64,000 nucleotides of DNA from Aporrectodea caliginosa (GCA_020284085.1 JACEVL010000836.1:435001-499000), one strand, 5' to 3'; shown: positions 1 through 12,065, numbered from the stretch's first letter. The notes: generated from the letters alone by a model not told the origin. Numbers and translations: made by a program.

Positions 1-633
<633 letters not shown>

Positions 634-659
634 ATATGCTGCAGATCGCACATCTGCAG

Positions 660-712
660 AGCTGAGCAATAATTGTGAGTGAAGGCACTTGCTCAAGGTC
701 CCTACGCAGTTA
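660..712 (-). mobile_element. Fragment of tRNA-derived SINE (family B2)
   Basis: The complement carries the block TAGGGACCTTGAGCAAGT followed by CCTTCACTCAC. The same block occurs near 28790-28850, 51815-51850 and, diverged, in the full SINE B copies at 5829 and 43046. Only the central part is present here. Confidence 0.6.
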
Positions 713-1430
713 TCGCCTCTCCTATCGTGTCCTGTCCTATCCTATCCTTTCATCCTGTTCTCTCCTTTCCTGTCCTGTCCTGTCCTGTCCTGTCCTCTCG
801 TCTCCTCTCCCCTCTAAACCGTCGATACACCTAACTCTATATTTCCTACCACGGGTAATACAAAGACTTAGCGCTGCTCATCACGAAATGCCGAGAATTT
901 GCGAAACCCTCGGGGACTTTCGCATCTCGCTAATTTCGCTCTAAGGTTTTCCGGTGCGCCGGGTTTTCGTGGATATTATAACCTAGTCCTCAAATGAAGT
1001 GCTTCTCGAAACAGTGCATTCAGAACAGAAAAATTGCCACTCATTAAAACAGTGCAAGGGAACTCTAAGGGTCAACAGTGGCGGTCCCACTCAAACACGT
1101 AGAGTCAAACCAAAGGATTCCCGTCACAGGTTGAAAGCATTGTAGTAATACTTAGTAACTTCTAATCTTCTATTGCGCTGATGTCTCAACCGATGGAAAA
1201 TTAAAATCAAGCCAGGCAACCGATGTATCGATACTTCAACTCGTTACGTTTGTCTTTATCTTCGTTTCTTTTGCTACTATTTCAATATTTGGTATGTCTT
1301 TTGTTATTATGCGGTATGTCGATAAACGAGTTGAATTGAATTGAATTGAACTGCAGCCGTAATATGGTCAATATCGAAAAGATCAGTCCGTAAGACGGAT
1401 AGGCGGCCTGTGCAGAGGCGAAAATCTATA
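713..1430. repeat. TCCTG/TCCTA pentanucleotide tract and unassigned DNA
   Basis: A pyrimidine-rich array of a TCCTG unit spans about 716-815. The remainder to 1430 has no supported gene. Near 1300-1360 there is a short GAATT-type repeat (TTGAATTGAATTGAATTG). Confidence 0.7.
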
Positions 1431-1439
1431 CATAACTTG

Positions 1440-1546
1440 GGGGGCAGAGTACCTACGAAAGCCGGATTTTGTGGGACAGAAGGGCTTAAGTCAAAACTTT
1501 GGGGGGGACAGTCCCCTCTGCCCTCCCCATGATATACGCCACTGGG
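1440..1546. mobile_element. MITE-like terminal fragment
   Basis: The block AGGGCTTAAGTCAAAACTTT followed by GGGGACAGTCCCCTCTGCC recurs at 59035-59075. This copy ends in TACGCCACTG, the complement of the CAGTGGCGTA terminus seen on hAT-like elements in this window. The partner end was not found. Confidence 0.45.
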
Positions 1547-1555
1547 CCTGTGGTG

Positions 1556-1650
1556 GATAAACAATTTCAAAGAGGTAAATTTTAAGTTGAGAACGAAATG
1601 ACACAAGCGACTGAGCAGAGCGGACAGACACAGGGAGAGAGTTCCAAAAG
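1556..1650 (-). mobile_element. 3' remnant of a CR1/L2-like LINE
   Basis: On the complement the frame reads FWNSLPVSVRSAQSLVSFRS, then QLKIYLFE. This matches the usual C-terminal end of CR1/L2-type reverse transcriptase ORFs (WNSLP, about 15 residues, F-x-x-x-LK-x-x-LF). Nothing upstream of this tail is preserved. Confidence 0.65.
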
Positions 1651-1900
1651 CAGGTCCAGCAGCAACCAAAAAATAGCAATGTGTTCAGAGTCGCTGGCAT
1701 GGATTTGCTGCTCATCCTGAGGTGGCCGATCTCCGCACTTTGGTCAGTGGTAAGCTAAGCCTATCTGGCAAATCGGTAACCGGTAAATACCGATAGCCGC
1801 TACTCGGATAACACTCGTGAAAGAAGACGCATGTCGTCGACTATTGTAACAAAAGCACATTATTTTAGGTGACGGTTCGGGTTCTCCGCTTTGTGTGGTA

Positions 1901-2030
1901 CATCCTGTAGCTCAGGTGACGGACTTCAAGACGAAAGTAGTTCAGATGGTGCATCTCAAAACAACGGTTCCGGATCTCGGGTCCGGTGGCATCCGGCTCA
2001 AAATTAACCGCTCGTCTCTGGACCAAGTTC
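1901..2030. repeat. Dispersed repeat family F, copy 1
   Basis: It shares with 33011-33112 (a TASP1 intron) the series GTGACGGA.., ATCTCAAA, GGT.CCGGATCTC.GGTC.GGTGG and ATCC..CT. The two copies are diverged. No protein or tRNA-like structure is evident. Confidence 0.55.
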
Positions 2031-3182
2031 GTCGATAGTGTGAAGAGGCGACTGAATTGAGACGTGAATGTAAATGTACTGTAGTGTAAATCTTCGAAAT
2101 TTCTATGCGCCACACAAGAGCCGTGTCAGGGAGAACACCTTAATCACCGGCGCTATATCAAATCAAGTCCGCAATAGACAGGCTGCTTTGTCCGTTCCGG
2201 TGCCAGCTCAGACTCCGGGGAGGTCAAGCCGAGGAGATCGTGGGTTATGAAATTAGGACATTTTATCGACGGAAAATTCCACGGAACTTGTCCTCCATAA
2301 TAATAATCGTTCCCCCTTCCATTTAGGGAATTCCTCGCTGTTCGCTCAGCTCCCGGACCCTTGCGTCATAAAATGCCGTCGTTTACGACAAACAACAATG
2401 GCTCATTAACCTGTTTGTTATTGTAATATTATTGTAATTCGTAACTTCTATTGCGCCGGTGTATAATGCTCAAGGCATCAACCGATGGCGCATCAAAACC
2501 AAGCTGTAATCAAGTTATTATCCAGAAGATCAATCCACAAAGACAGAGAGTCAACCTTTCATAAAACAACAGGCAAAACGCTGTAGGCGAACAATAACAG
2601 TTGACAGTATGGCTACTTATGGACGGGTTAATTAGTACATGTTTTTATATAACATTCTAGGAATAAAGTTCATCGAGTCTTTATCGCGGAGGGTGAAATT
2701 GTGTGCCCTCTGTCTGAAGTTATATTAAGGCTCACGTTGCACTGGGCAGCGGCCACGATGAACAAAAGTCATAAGTCCTCCCCTCAATCACGTCACCCCA
2801 CAGGGTGGCATTGTTAAATTACTGAAAATTCCTTGACGTTTACACGGCCAAAAGAATATGACGTATTCTTTTCATATATTTGATTGCAATTTTTTGTATT
2901 TTATTTATTTTATTATATTATGTTCGTATTTATTTTATTTTTATTTATCCTACTACATTGTGGTAGTGTATCGGATGACCAGCCTGGATTCGAACCCCGA
3001 CACAGAAGTTAAAGGCAAACGCATTCGCAATGCACCACCCTCGAGTGATTGGAGACCAGCGGCGATTCTACCCAGAGGCGTATCTACACTGTAGGGCAGA
3101 AGTGGGTAACGAACGGGGTAGGGCCAAATGGGGGCTGGGGTGAAGATTTGAGACTTAATAATATTGGACTAGATTAAATCAA
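2031..3182. other. Intergenic DNA, no supported gene
   Basis: No supported coding region. Near 2975-3000 the complement contains a tRNA T-arm-like B-box (GGGGTTCGAATCC), probably a short SINE remnant. The blocks around 1160-1200 and 2450-2490 share TAACTTCTATTGCGC-like sequence, suggesting two relics of one repeat. An AT-rich TTTATTT stretch lies at 2885-2950. Confidence 0.6.
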
Positions 3183-3234
3183 ATTAGATTAGATTAGATT
3201 AGATTAGATTAGATTAGATTAGATTAGATTAGAT
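3183..3234. repeat. (AGATT)n pentanucleotide repeat
   Basis: About ten near-perfect copies of AGATT, just beyond the 3' side of the orphan gene. Confidence 0.95.
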
Positions 3235-3269
3235 TGTGTAAGTCCAATGATTTGAGTGCAGTTCGGATT

Positions 3270-3557
3270 ATCAACAAGAAAGTTCGCCAAAACGCCTTTG
3301 AACGGAAACAACAACCTTTATTCAACACTTTCATTCAGTCCTTGTCGAGGTCACCGAGGTCACTGACCTGGCGAGGGTCAGAGGGTCAACGTCCCCCCCG
3401 CTTGGGTCACGTGACTCAGTTCGAATAAATTAATCGGAAAGTGCGACAAAACGCCTTTGATCGGAAACAGCCATTTATTTAGGGCTTTCACTCTGTCCTT
3501 GATGACGGCATCGATCGGGTTCAGGGGTCAACGTCCCCCCCGCGTTGGTCACCTGAC
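3270..3557 (-). repeat. Tandemly duplicated 3' region of the orphan gene
   Basis: Two diverged copies lie side by side, about 3270-3412 and 3437-3556. Both contain AAAACGCCTTTGA.CGGAAACA, then TTTATT, then CTTTCA.TC.GTCCTTG, then GGGTCAACGTCCCCCCCGC and GGTCAC. TTTATT is AATAAA on the gene's strand, so each copy carries a possible polyadenylation signal. The duplication lies directly after the stop codon at 3558. Confidence 0.75.
3474..3479 (-). promoter_or_regulatory. Likely polyadenylation signal of the orphan gene
   Basis: AATAAA on the minus strand, about 80 bp beyond the stop codon at 3558. A second AATAAA lies in the neighbouring duplicate at about 3317-3322, so alternative 3' ends are possible. 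Confidence 0.5.
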
Positions 3558-4607
3558 CTAGCGATTGCTATCGAGACTGTTCAGCCACTGTAGACATTTG
3601 ATCTGGACGAGCCTTGGCGCCCTCTGTTGTTTGGCAAAACGTTCATCGACGTAGATAGGACGCGCAAAGGACGCCGGGACATCTCCGACGTTGAAATAGT
3701 TCTTCACGGCGCCCGTCAGGTGGCGCGCCGCGGGGGTCACGGGGTTAACCGGAAGTGTGCAGCCGTCGGGGTCTCCGTTGGCCGAGAACGGGCGATGGGC
3801 GGATGTGGTCTTCGAGGCTGACCCGATTCCTTCTAGGAGCTCTGGGGAAAACTCTGGAAAGTTCTTCCGCGGTTCGATCGGGAGGTCCTTGATCTCCTCT
3901 CCGTCGAGGTTGACGTCCGCTCTGGGCGACTGGCTGCGGAGGACGGGGCGTCGACGGTAGACCCAGGCACCGGCCTGGCACCGCCCGGCCTCCGTCAGAC
4001 ATGGACACGACGAGGAACGGTAGACGATACGGACGCACGACTTCCGGCGCTTCACGTGGGCTGCGGCGGCGGCGGTCACGTGGACGGTCACGTGCGGGGT
4101 CGCCAGGAGGTCAGTGGGCTTGTGGGGGAGGAGCTGAGGAGGCTCTGGGGGCAGACCTTCGATCGTACGGGCGCTCGTGCTCCGGGCCAGGAACGACGGC
4201 ATGGAGCAGAGGGAGAGACCGAAGCGGTCGCGGTCGAGGTCCTGGCTGAGAGTGGTGGTGCTGACCCTGGGAGACAGCGACTCGAGGTCCGTCTCCAGGT
4301 TCGTCGTGCTGACGGTTCGCGCACTGGCCGACAGGTGACGGTCCATTCCAGGGAGACTGGGGCAGCGGTAGAGACAGTAGTCCCCGGGGGCGGGGGCGTC
4401 GGTGGTGACCGGGCGGGCGTTGAAGGAGGGGATCGAGGAGTCGTCCATCGTGTCGAGGCGGTTGAGGGAGAGGGCGCGGATCGGTTCGGCGTAGATGGGG
4501 CTCCCGTCGAGGTGAAGGACACCGTCGGCCTCGTCAACGGAGATGAGAACCCGGTTAAAGGCCGCCGCAGCCGCCGACGATGGAGAAGGGCGAGCAGAGT
4601 CTGACAT
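3558..4607 (-). CDS. Single-exon orphan protein, 349 aa
   Basis: I do not recognise this protein. It is an uninterrupted 349-codon frame in a GC-rich island (about 3650-4600) surrounded by AT-rich DNA. Codons end overwhelmingly in C or G, which is strong evidence of real coding. The start is fixed by an in-frame TGA two codons before the ATG. The N-terminus is Ser/Ala/Pro-rich. Residues 10-55 contain an acidic segment (SVDEADGVLHLDG) and Leu-rich sequence. The middle is Ser/Thr/Pro-rich with repeated STT motifs. A basic and Cys-rich patch (KRRKSCVRIVYRSSSCPC) lies near residue 190. The C-terminus is the best candidate for a conserved segment (RPIYVDERFAKQQ, then VQIKCLQWLNSL). No signal peptide or membrane segment is seen. 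It could be a mostly disordered regulatory or cytoskeletal protein, but that is a guess. It could also be one large exon of a longer gene, although the stop and nearby AATAAA argue for a terminal exon. Confidence 0.7.
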   Translation of the reverse strand: MSDSARPSPSSAAAAAFNRVLISVDEADGVLHLDGSPIYAEPIRALSLNRLDTMDDSSIPSFNARPVTTDAPAPGDYCLYRCPSLPGMDRHLSASARTVSTTNLETDLESLSPRVSTTTLSQDLDRDRFGLSLCSMPSFLARSTSARTIEGLPPEPPQLLPHKPTDLLATPHVTVHVTAAAAAHVKRRKSCVRIVYRSSSCPCLTEAGRCQAGAWVYRRRPVLRSQSPRADVNLDGEEIKDLPIEPRKNFPEFSPELLEGIGSASKTTSAHRPFSANGDPDGCTLPVNPVTPAARHLTGAVKNYFNVGDVPASFARPIYVDERFAKQQRAPRLVQIKCLQWLNSLDSNR

Positions 4608-4624
4608 CGCTCATAGCATAATCC

Positions 4625-5310
4625 TGAGATCCGACAGGAACGAATAAATTAGCATATATTAGCATAATTAATAAATTTGCATATATTAGCATAATGAATA
4701 AATAAATAGAGATTAACTAGCGTAGGGCATAAGTTAAAAAATTAGCATAAGAAGAAAATTACGTAAATTAACATAAAGGATAAATTACCACAGAATAGCA
4801 ATAAAAATCAATTAGCATAGGTTAGCATGGCGTATGAATTAATACAGACTAGCATAAGAATAAATTAGCATAGATTAGCAAATGGATAAATTAACATAGG
4901 TTAGCACAACGAATAAATTAACAGAGGGCAAAAATTATCACAGGTTAGCATAAGAATAAATTAGCTTAAGTTAGCATATTAGATAAATTAACAGAGAATA
5001 GCAATAAAAATCAATTAGCATAGATCAGCATGACGTATAAATTGACACAGATTAACATAAGAATTAAGTAGCATCGGCTAGCATAAAGAATAAATTAACA
5101 TTGAACGGCAATAAAATAAATTTGCATAGATTAGCATGAAGTGCAAATTAACGCAGATTATCATAAGGACAAATTAGCATAGATCAGCATTGCGATTAGA
5201 TTAGCTTAGATTAACATAAGGAATATGTCAGCGTAGATTAGAATAACGCATAGATTAGCATATAATTATTAGCACAAATGATAACAGCGTAGATTAGCAT
5301 AATCGTAATC
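4625..5310. repeat. Degenerate AT-rich minisatellite (TTAGCATA-type)
   Basis: About 690 bp built from a decayed unit of roughly AATAAATTAGCATAGATTAG, with units of variable length. It starts almost at the 5' end of the orphan gene, so that gene's upstream region is largely repeat-derived. Confidence 0.85.
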
Positions 5311-5414
5311 GCAGTCTCGAGGTTTCTAATGAACAGGAGAGGATAAGTCGTGGGAAGCAGTTAATTCGCAGGCTATCAGGCAAAACAAAAACAGAATCGG
5401 TTCCAGATCAAGGG

Positions 5415-5595
5415 TCAGGCAGACAGACAGTTAGTCAGACAGGAAGACAGACAAGCACACAGCCAGACAGACAGACAAACAGGCAGATATATATAGACAC
5501 ACAGACACACAGACAGACAGACAGGCAGCCAGGCAGGCAGACAGACAAGCAGACAGACAGGCAGACAGGCAGACAGACAGACAGTCAGACGGCTA
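5415..5595. repeat. (CAGA)n-type microsatellite
   Basis: An imperfect ACAG/GCAG tetranucleotide array. ORFs across it are Cys/Leu/Ser/Val artefacts. Confidence 0.93.
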
Positions 5596-5828
5596 CAGTG
5601 GATGGTGTTTAGAATAGGAGCGGCGGGAGAAATAAGGGGAAGAGGAGCAATCAATAGAATTTATGAATGAGCAGTGTTTTCAATTTTGACTGAAAGACCT
5701 GTGGATAGAGAGGCAAGAGGTGAGGTTTTGTTGAGTGCCTAGGATGGATCGGATAATTGTCTCAATTTTGACGGGAGTTTATTCCAGAGGAATGAGGCAG
5801 ATGTGTTGACGTGTCATATCTTACTATC

Positions 5829-6050
5829 AGGGCGCGGTGGTGTAGGGGTATGTTCGGTGCCTTGCAGCCGGAGGGTTGCGGGTTCGAATCCACCTCAAGC
5901 CGCCGCGTAGGGACCCTGGGCAAGTCCTTCACTCGCAGTTGCTCATGCGCTTCGGCGTGAAACTCCGATTCAGCGTCCGCGCTGTAGTCGGGAGCGTCTC
6001 TGAGTAGAAATCTTGAAGGGGCGCTATAGCAATTGCTCATACATACATAC
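5829..6050 (+). mobile_element. tRNA-derived SINE, family B (full-length copy)
   Basis: It begins GGGCGCGGTGGTGTAGGGGT and carries a pol III B-box (GGGTTCGAATCC) about 55 bp later. A conserved body follows (GTAGGGACCCTGGGCAAGTC, CACTCGCAGTTGCTCATGCG, CTTCGGCGTGAAACTCCGAT). It ends GGGGCGCTATAGC and a CATA tail. The copy at 43046 has an almost identical body, suggesting fairly recent activity. The head is tRNA-like but no full cloverleaf is apparent, so it is not called a tRNA gene. Confidence 0.85.
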
Positions 6051-6204
6051 TAAAACAATTGCAGTTCACCGGTTTCATTGTTATTATAATCACTATTAAT
6101 AGTAGCAATTGCAGCAGTCATAAAGATGTGTGTAGTAGTAATAGTAATAGGCTAATAGCAGCATCACTGTCAAAGGTTAGGACGCATACGCATAGCAGAC
6201 ATAC
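6051..6204. other. Unassigned AT-rich spacer
   Basis: AT-rich DNA with short TAG/TAA repeats between the SINE tail and the next array. Nothing else is recognised. Confidence 0.6.
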
Positions 6205-6635
6205 TGCCTTAATGTACTCAAGTATACTGACCTAAAGTACTCACTAAAGAACTAACACGTATACTCACCTAAAGTACTAACACGTATATTGGCTTAAAGT
6301 ACTCACACGTATACTGGCTTAAAGTACTAATAAATACGCATACTGAAAAAAAATACTAATACGTAAACTGACCTAAACTAATATCACATATACTGACCCG
6401 AAGTACTGATACGTATACTGACCCTAAGTACTCACACGTATACTCACCTAAGGTACTAGCACGTATACTCATATAAAGTAATAACACGTACACTGGCTTA
6501 AAGCATTAACACGTATACTGACCAAAAATACTAGCAAGTATACTGACCCAAGGTCCTCACACGTATACTGACCTAATGTACTAACGTGTATTATACTCAC
6601 CTAAAGTACTCACACGTATAATACTGGTTTAAAGA
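6205..6635. repeat. Minisatellite, about 25-bp degenerate unit
   Basis: About 17 decayed copies of a unit close to CACACGTATACTGACCTAAA followed by GTACT. Units differ by point changes and small indels. Confidence 0.9.
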
Positions 6636-6810
6636 CGCTGTCCACTTACGGTTAAACGCTGCTGCCTCTGCTTCTAGTCCATGAAGAACAATCCACTGCG
6701 GCGGCCTATAACATTGCAGCCATGGTCAGTCGAACGATCGCTCGATACAGACGCCTCTCTACACGCTGCGGCAAACCTCTCGTTCGGTCACGCAAAGCCC
6801 AGACCGAATA

Positions 6811-6912
6811 TTCTGACGGTTATTCTGACGGTTATTCTGACGGTTATTCTGGCGGTTATTCTGACGGTTGTTCTGGCGGATATTCTGACGGTTATTCTGA
6901 CGGATATTCTAA
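6811..6912. repeat. 12-bp minisatellite
   Basis: About eight copies of TTCTGACGGTTA or TTCTGGCGGATA. The 12-bp period preserves reading frame and gives spurious YSDG repeats. Confidence 0.93.
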
Positions 6913-7224
6913 TACCCTGAGAGCAGAGCAGCTATTCAGACATTCGGCTGGCCATTAGGTTATCCTAGCGCCAATTATTTAAGCATCCGTGCTGTCGGCT
7001 ATTATAGGGTAACCTGGTCGTGGCTGTTATAGGGTATAACCGAGCGCTTTGCAGCTCGTGTGCGTGTACGCGAGGAGAGTGTGAGCCGTGGACATGCGCG
7101 GTCTGTATCGCTTGCCTGGGCTGTGACGTCATCGGTACACTGCTGCCCTCTATAGTCCAGGCGACGTCGGCGGCGTCTGTTAACTGAGTTGCGACAACGA
7201 GGCGCAAGCAGTTAAGCAACGATC
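6913..7224. other. Unassigned GC-richer spacer
   Basis: No supported gene. The motif CTATTATAGGGTAACC has a partial copy nearby (GTTATAGGGTATAACC), a short local duplication. Confidence 0.5.
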
Positions 7225-7380
7225 ATCATCATCACGATCGTCGTCGTCATCATCATCATCATCATCGTCATCACCATAGTCATCATCATCATCATCATCA
7301 TCGTCATCATCGTCATCATCATCGTCATCATCATCATCATCATCGTCATCGTTGTCGTCATCATCGTCATCATCGTCATC

Positions 7381-7412
<32 letters not shown>

Positions 7413-7452
7413 CATCATAATCATCATCGTCATCATCATCATCGTCATCACT
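7225..7452. repeat. (CAT)n/(CGT)n trinucleotide array
   Basis: An imperfect trinucleotide array of ATC with scattered GTC units. The complement gives long poly-Asp and poly-Met ORFs, which are artefacts. Confidence 0.95.
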
Positions 7453-7659
7453 GGCAACAACACCACCGGCGTCTTTCCCTCTCTCGTTTCGTTGGCTGAG
7501 AGCGAAGATGATCCTGAAGTATATATGTATATATATATGCATATATATATGTAGGCTTGATACATATTCATGTATCCAACTATGTGCCCTATATATTTGC
7601 CTGAATCCAAAAGAATACATAATCCCATAGAGAGCATGCTTGTATATAATAATTATTAT

Positions 7660-7870
7660 GTGCTGTGTGTGCGTGCGAAGGTGTTTGTGTGTGTGCGTGT
7701 GTGTGTATGTGCATGTGTGCGTGTGTGTGTGTCTGTGGCTCTGTGCGTAGGTGTGTGTGTGTGTGTGTCAGTGTGTGTGTGTAGGTGTTTGTATATATAT
7801 ATATATGTGTGCGTGTATGTGTGTGCTTGCGCTTGTGTGTGTGTCTGTGCATGTATATTCAGGTGCCGCA
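7660..7870. repeat. TG-rich imperfect repeat with TA tract
   Basis: An irregular TGTGTG stretch with GTGC and GTCTG interruptions and a (TA)n segment near 7790-7806. Confidence 0.9.
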
Positions 7871-8039
7871 TATTATACAGCGGCGTGCAATTGTTCCAGT
7901 TGATGGTCGTCACCGACTCCAGACCCCTCCTCTCTTCCCTCTTCCCTCTTCCCTCCAACAGCGACAGCCTCCTCCTCCTCATGAGCATCAGTACCACGAA
8001 CCCACTCGAACGGCGATGCTTCGCCAACGATGATGACGC

Positions 8040-8040
<1 letters not shown>

Positions 8041-8079
<39 letters not shown>

Positions 8080-8096
8080 TGCAGCAGCAGCCTCCT
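8041..8096. repeat. (CAG)n tract
   Basis: About 17 CAG/AGC units with one TGC interruption. It lies in open frames (poly-Ser or poly-Ala), but there is no surrounding coding evidence. Confidence 0.9.
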
Positions 8097-8164
8097 CCTC
8101 ATCGCGAGCTGCTCCTCGCAGCCTCCTTCGGCAAGCACTCGGCTTGTATTCGAAACACACCATC

Positions 8165-8768
<604 letters not shown>

Positions 8769-8769
8769 A

Positions 8770-8801
<32 letters not shown>

Positions 8802-9720
8802 GGAGGAGGAGGAGGAGGGGAAGAGGAGGAGGAGGAGGAGGAGGAAGAGGAGGAGGAGGAGGAAGAGGAGGAAGAAGAGGAGGAAGACGAGGAGGAGGAG
8901 GAGGAGGAGGAGGAAGAAGAGGAGAAGGAGTAGGAGGAGGAGGAGGAGGAGAGAAGGAGGAGGAGGAGGAAGACGAGGAGGAGGAGGAGGAGGGTATGGG
9001 GTTAGGCGTTGACAAAGAGGAAGATGAAAAAGTGAAGGAGGAAGAAGAGGATAAGGAGGTGTAGATGGAGTGGAGATAGAGAATGAGGAGGCAGTGGGTG
9101 TGGAGGGATATAGGAAGATGAAGCAAGAGGAGGAGGAGCAGGAGGAGGAGATGGGGTTTGGCGTTGAACAAGAGGAAGATAAAAAAGGCGGAGGAAGAAG
9201 AGGAGAGAGAGGAGGTGGAGACAGAGGATGAGGAAGAAGTGGTGGTGCACATGGAGGGATAGGAGGAGCAGGAGGAGGAAGAGGAGGAGGAGCAGGAGAA
9301 GAGAAGAGAAGAGGAGGAGGAAGAACCAGAAGAGGAAGAAGAGGAGGAGGAAGAATAGGAACAAGAAGAGGAGATGGAGATGGAGACGGAGATGGAGGAT
9401 GAGGAGGAAGTGATGGTGGAGGGATCGGAGGAGAAGGAGGAAGAAGAGGATGAAATAGAGGAGGAGGAAGAGGAGTAGGAAGAGGGGAAAGAGGAGGAGG
9501 AGGAACAAGAGGAGGAAGGGAAGAGGAGAGCAGGAAGAAGAGGAAGAGAAGGAGAGGTGGAACAAGAGGAAGCATAGATGGTGAAAGCCTGATAAAGAAA
9601 CGCAATATCGGACGATGGGAATGTGAAGGAGGAGGAGGAGGCTGAAGACGAAGAGGAGGAGGAAGCTGAAGAGGAAGAGGAGGAGGAGCAGATGGTAAAG
9701 AGAGGAAGCAGAGGCGTCGA
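8769..9720. repeat. Long polypurine (AGG/GAA) tract
   Basis: About 950 bp in which the plus strand is almost entirely A and G, built from AGG, GAG and GAA triplets. The minus-strand Leu/Pro/Ser-rich ORFs (for example 9605 to 8553) are consequences of this composition. Such mirror-like polypurine tracts can form triplex DNA. Confidence 0.93.
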
Positions 9721-10085
9721 ATGAGAATTCGATGGAAAAAAATGAGACAGGAGAAGAGGTGGAGTAGATATTGGAAGAACGAGAGATAGCGCGGACGTCA
9801 GGGACAGCAGTGAAATTTACAACGAAGCCTGGAAAGATAAGGAAAGGAGAAGAAACGGTGGAGATGGGAGTGCCACCGATGACCTCTGACCTTTGACAGG
9901 TCAAGATGGAGCCGGAAGGGAGAAGAGCCATCGTAACAGAAATCGTAAACATTTCTGAAGTGATAATTAAGAGTTATGCACAGGGTGGCACCGGGTTGTG
10001 CATACATGAGTGCTGCTGCGTCAAGTCAGATGGGTCGTCGAGAGATGGCGTTCGTGCGAAGTGTGAGATGCTGTTGCTAGGGTAT
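9721..10085. other. Unassigned interlude between purine tracts
   Basis: Mixed-composition DNA without a supported gene. ORFs of up to about 70 codons here show no recognisable features. Confidence 0.5.
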
Positions 10086-10560
<475 letters not shown>

Positions 10561-10850
10561 GAGAAGGGCGAAGAGAAAGGCAAGCAGGATAAAGCATTGA
10601 ATGAAGCGTAGAAACAGGCAGCCAACTGTGGATGCAGCCAGACACCGAACGGAACAGAGAGGAACAGTTAGAGACGAACCGTGGGATTGAACGGACGCCA
10701 GAGGTAATTGCTGTCTCAGCGTGCATCGACGCACCACGAAATGACAAAGATCGCTGCACTAGAAAATTACTCGATTCTCTGACCCGATTGTAGACCACTG
10801 CCTAGGATTACCGTACATGGTACATTGGTAGTGTAACACAAAAAGACAAA
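10561..10850. other. Unassigned spacer
   Basis: Mixed-composition DNA between the (GA)n and CAGA repeats, with no supported gene. Confidence 0.5.
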
Positions 10851-11190
10851 CATAGAGACACAGACAGACAGACAGACAGACAGAGGCAGCGACAGAGGGA
10901 GAGACAGACAAAGAGAGAGAGAGACAGAGAGAGAGAGACAGACAGACAGACAGAGACAGAGACAAAGACAGAGACAGATATACAGAGAGACAGAGACAGA
11001 GACAGACAGAGACAGAGACAGAGAGACAGAGTCAGCGACAGAGGCAGAGAGAGACAGAGACAGAGAGAGGGAGAAAGAGAGAGACGGAGACATACAGAGC
11101 CACACCGACAGAAACAGACATAGACGAGGGCAGAGAAAGAGACAGACAAAGAAAAACAGACAGACAGACAGAGACAGACAGACGGAGAAG
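10851..11190. repeat. (CAGA)n/(GAGA)n imperfect repeat
   Basis: About 340 bp of ACAGAC/AGAGAC units. ORFs are Ser/Leu/Cys artefacts. Confidence 0.94.
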
Positions 11191-11495
11191 GACCTATATA
11201 TGCTAAGGCCTAGACGTGCAATGGAGCGATTCATCCAATTTACGGACAACAAATTCTGTCGCTGCAATTTGAGACAACGCCGTCTAGCGATCGAGTGGAA
11301 AAACTTCCGGCGGGCATTCGGAAGGTCATGACCCGGAAGCAATAACGACGCATGCGCAGTCTCCTCATTCCACTCCTCTTCCTCGACCGCATAATCCTCC
11401 TCCTACATCTTATTGTTCCTCCCTATGACAACAAATTTCCTCTCCTCCACCTCCTCCTCTTATTCTTCCTCATCGCCCTCCATTTTGATTATCAC

Positions 11496-11500
<5 letters not shown>
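11191..11500. other. Unassigned sequence
   Basis: No supported gene. It becomes CTCC-rich towards the trinucleotide block. Confidence 0.5.
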
Positions 11501-11555
<55 letters not shown>

Positions 11556-11590
11556 CGTCGTCGTCGTCGTCGTCGTCGTCATCGTCATCG

Positions 11591-11636
<46 letters not shown>

Positions 11637-11655
11637 TATTATTATTATTATGCAT
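11501..11655. repeat. (ATT)n-(GTC)n-(ATC)n compound repeat
   Basis: Successive blocks of TAT/ATT, CGT and ATC triplets. It abuts the 3' end of an inverted SINE B2 copy and probably grew from that SINE's A/T-rich tail. Confidence 0.95.
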
Positions 11656-11765
11656 TTATTTAGCACCACTATCTAATGACCAAGCATCAATAGATTTATG
11701 AAGCTCCGCTATCAAAAGAATTGGCACCAATCGATGGTGCTGAGCAATTGCGAGTAAAGTACTCA
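11645..11765 (-). mobile_element. SINE B2 3' part (inverted)
   Basis: ATGCATTTATTTAGC then CACTATCTAATGACCAAGCA is the complement of the 3' end of the copy at 51730-51907 (TGATGCTTGGTCATTAGATA then GTTGCGCTTAATAAATGCAT). It continues with a diverged GCTGAGCAATTGCGAGTAAA block. Confidence 0.75.
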
Positions 11766-12057
11766 GCAACCGTCTCAGGAGAAGAGGCTTTAACTCCTAC
11801 TATCTGCATTACAAAGCGAGAGCTCCATCAATTCCTCCTTTCACTTCCTTTCCATCTTCTCAACCGTTGTCATCCTCATCCTCCTCGTTTTCCTATTCCT
11901 CCGCTTGGCCCTCCTGCTTCTCCATCTCCTCCATGTCTTCCTTCTCCTCCGTCTCTTCCTTCTGCTCTATATCTTCCTCCACATTTCTCCTTAGGCTTTC
12001 GCTACCTCTCCATCCAGCGCTGACTCACTTCACCATATAACGCTTGCAGCGACGACT
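11766..12057. other. Unassigned, CCTCCT-rich
   Basis: Pyrimidine-rich DNA, strongest at 11840-11990. No gene is seen. Confidence 0.5.
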
Positions 12058-12065
12058 ATGTATAT

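Noticed and set aside
4056..4604. 182-codon plus frame opposite the orphan gene
   Set aside because: An antisense shadow of the 349-codon minus frame. Its composition (Gly/Arg/Val-rich) is what GC-rich complementary codons give, and it has no independent signals.
8041..8096. (CAG)n as a poly-Gln/poly-Ala coding repeat
   Set aside because: It lies among TG, TA and CA repeats with no flanking codon bias, splice sites or conserved protein.
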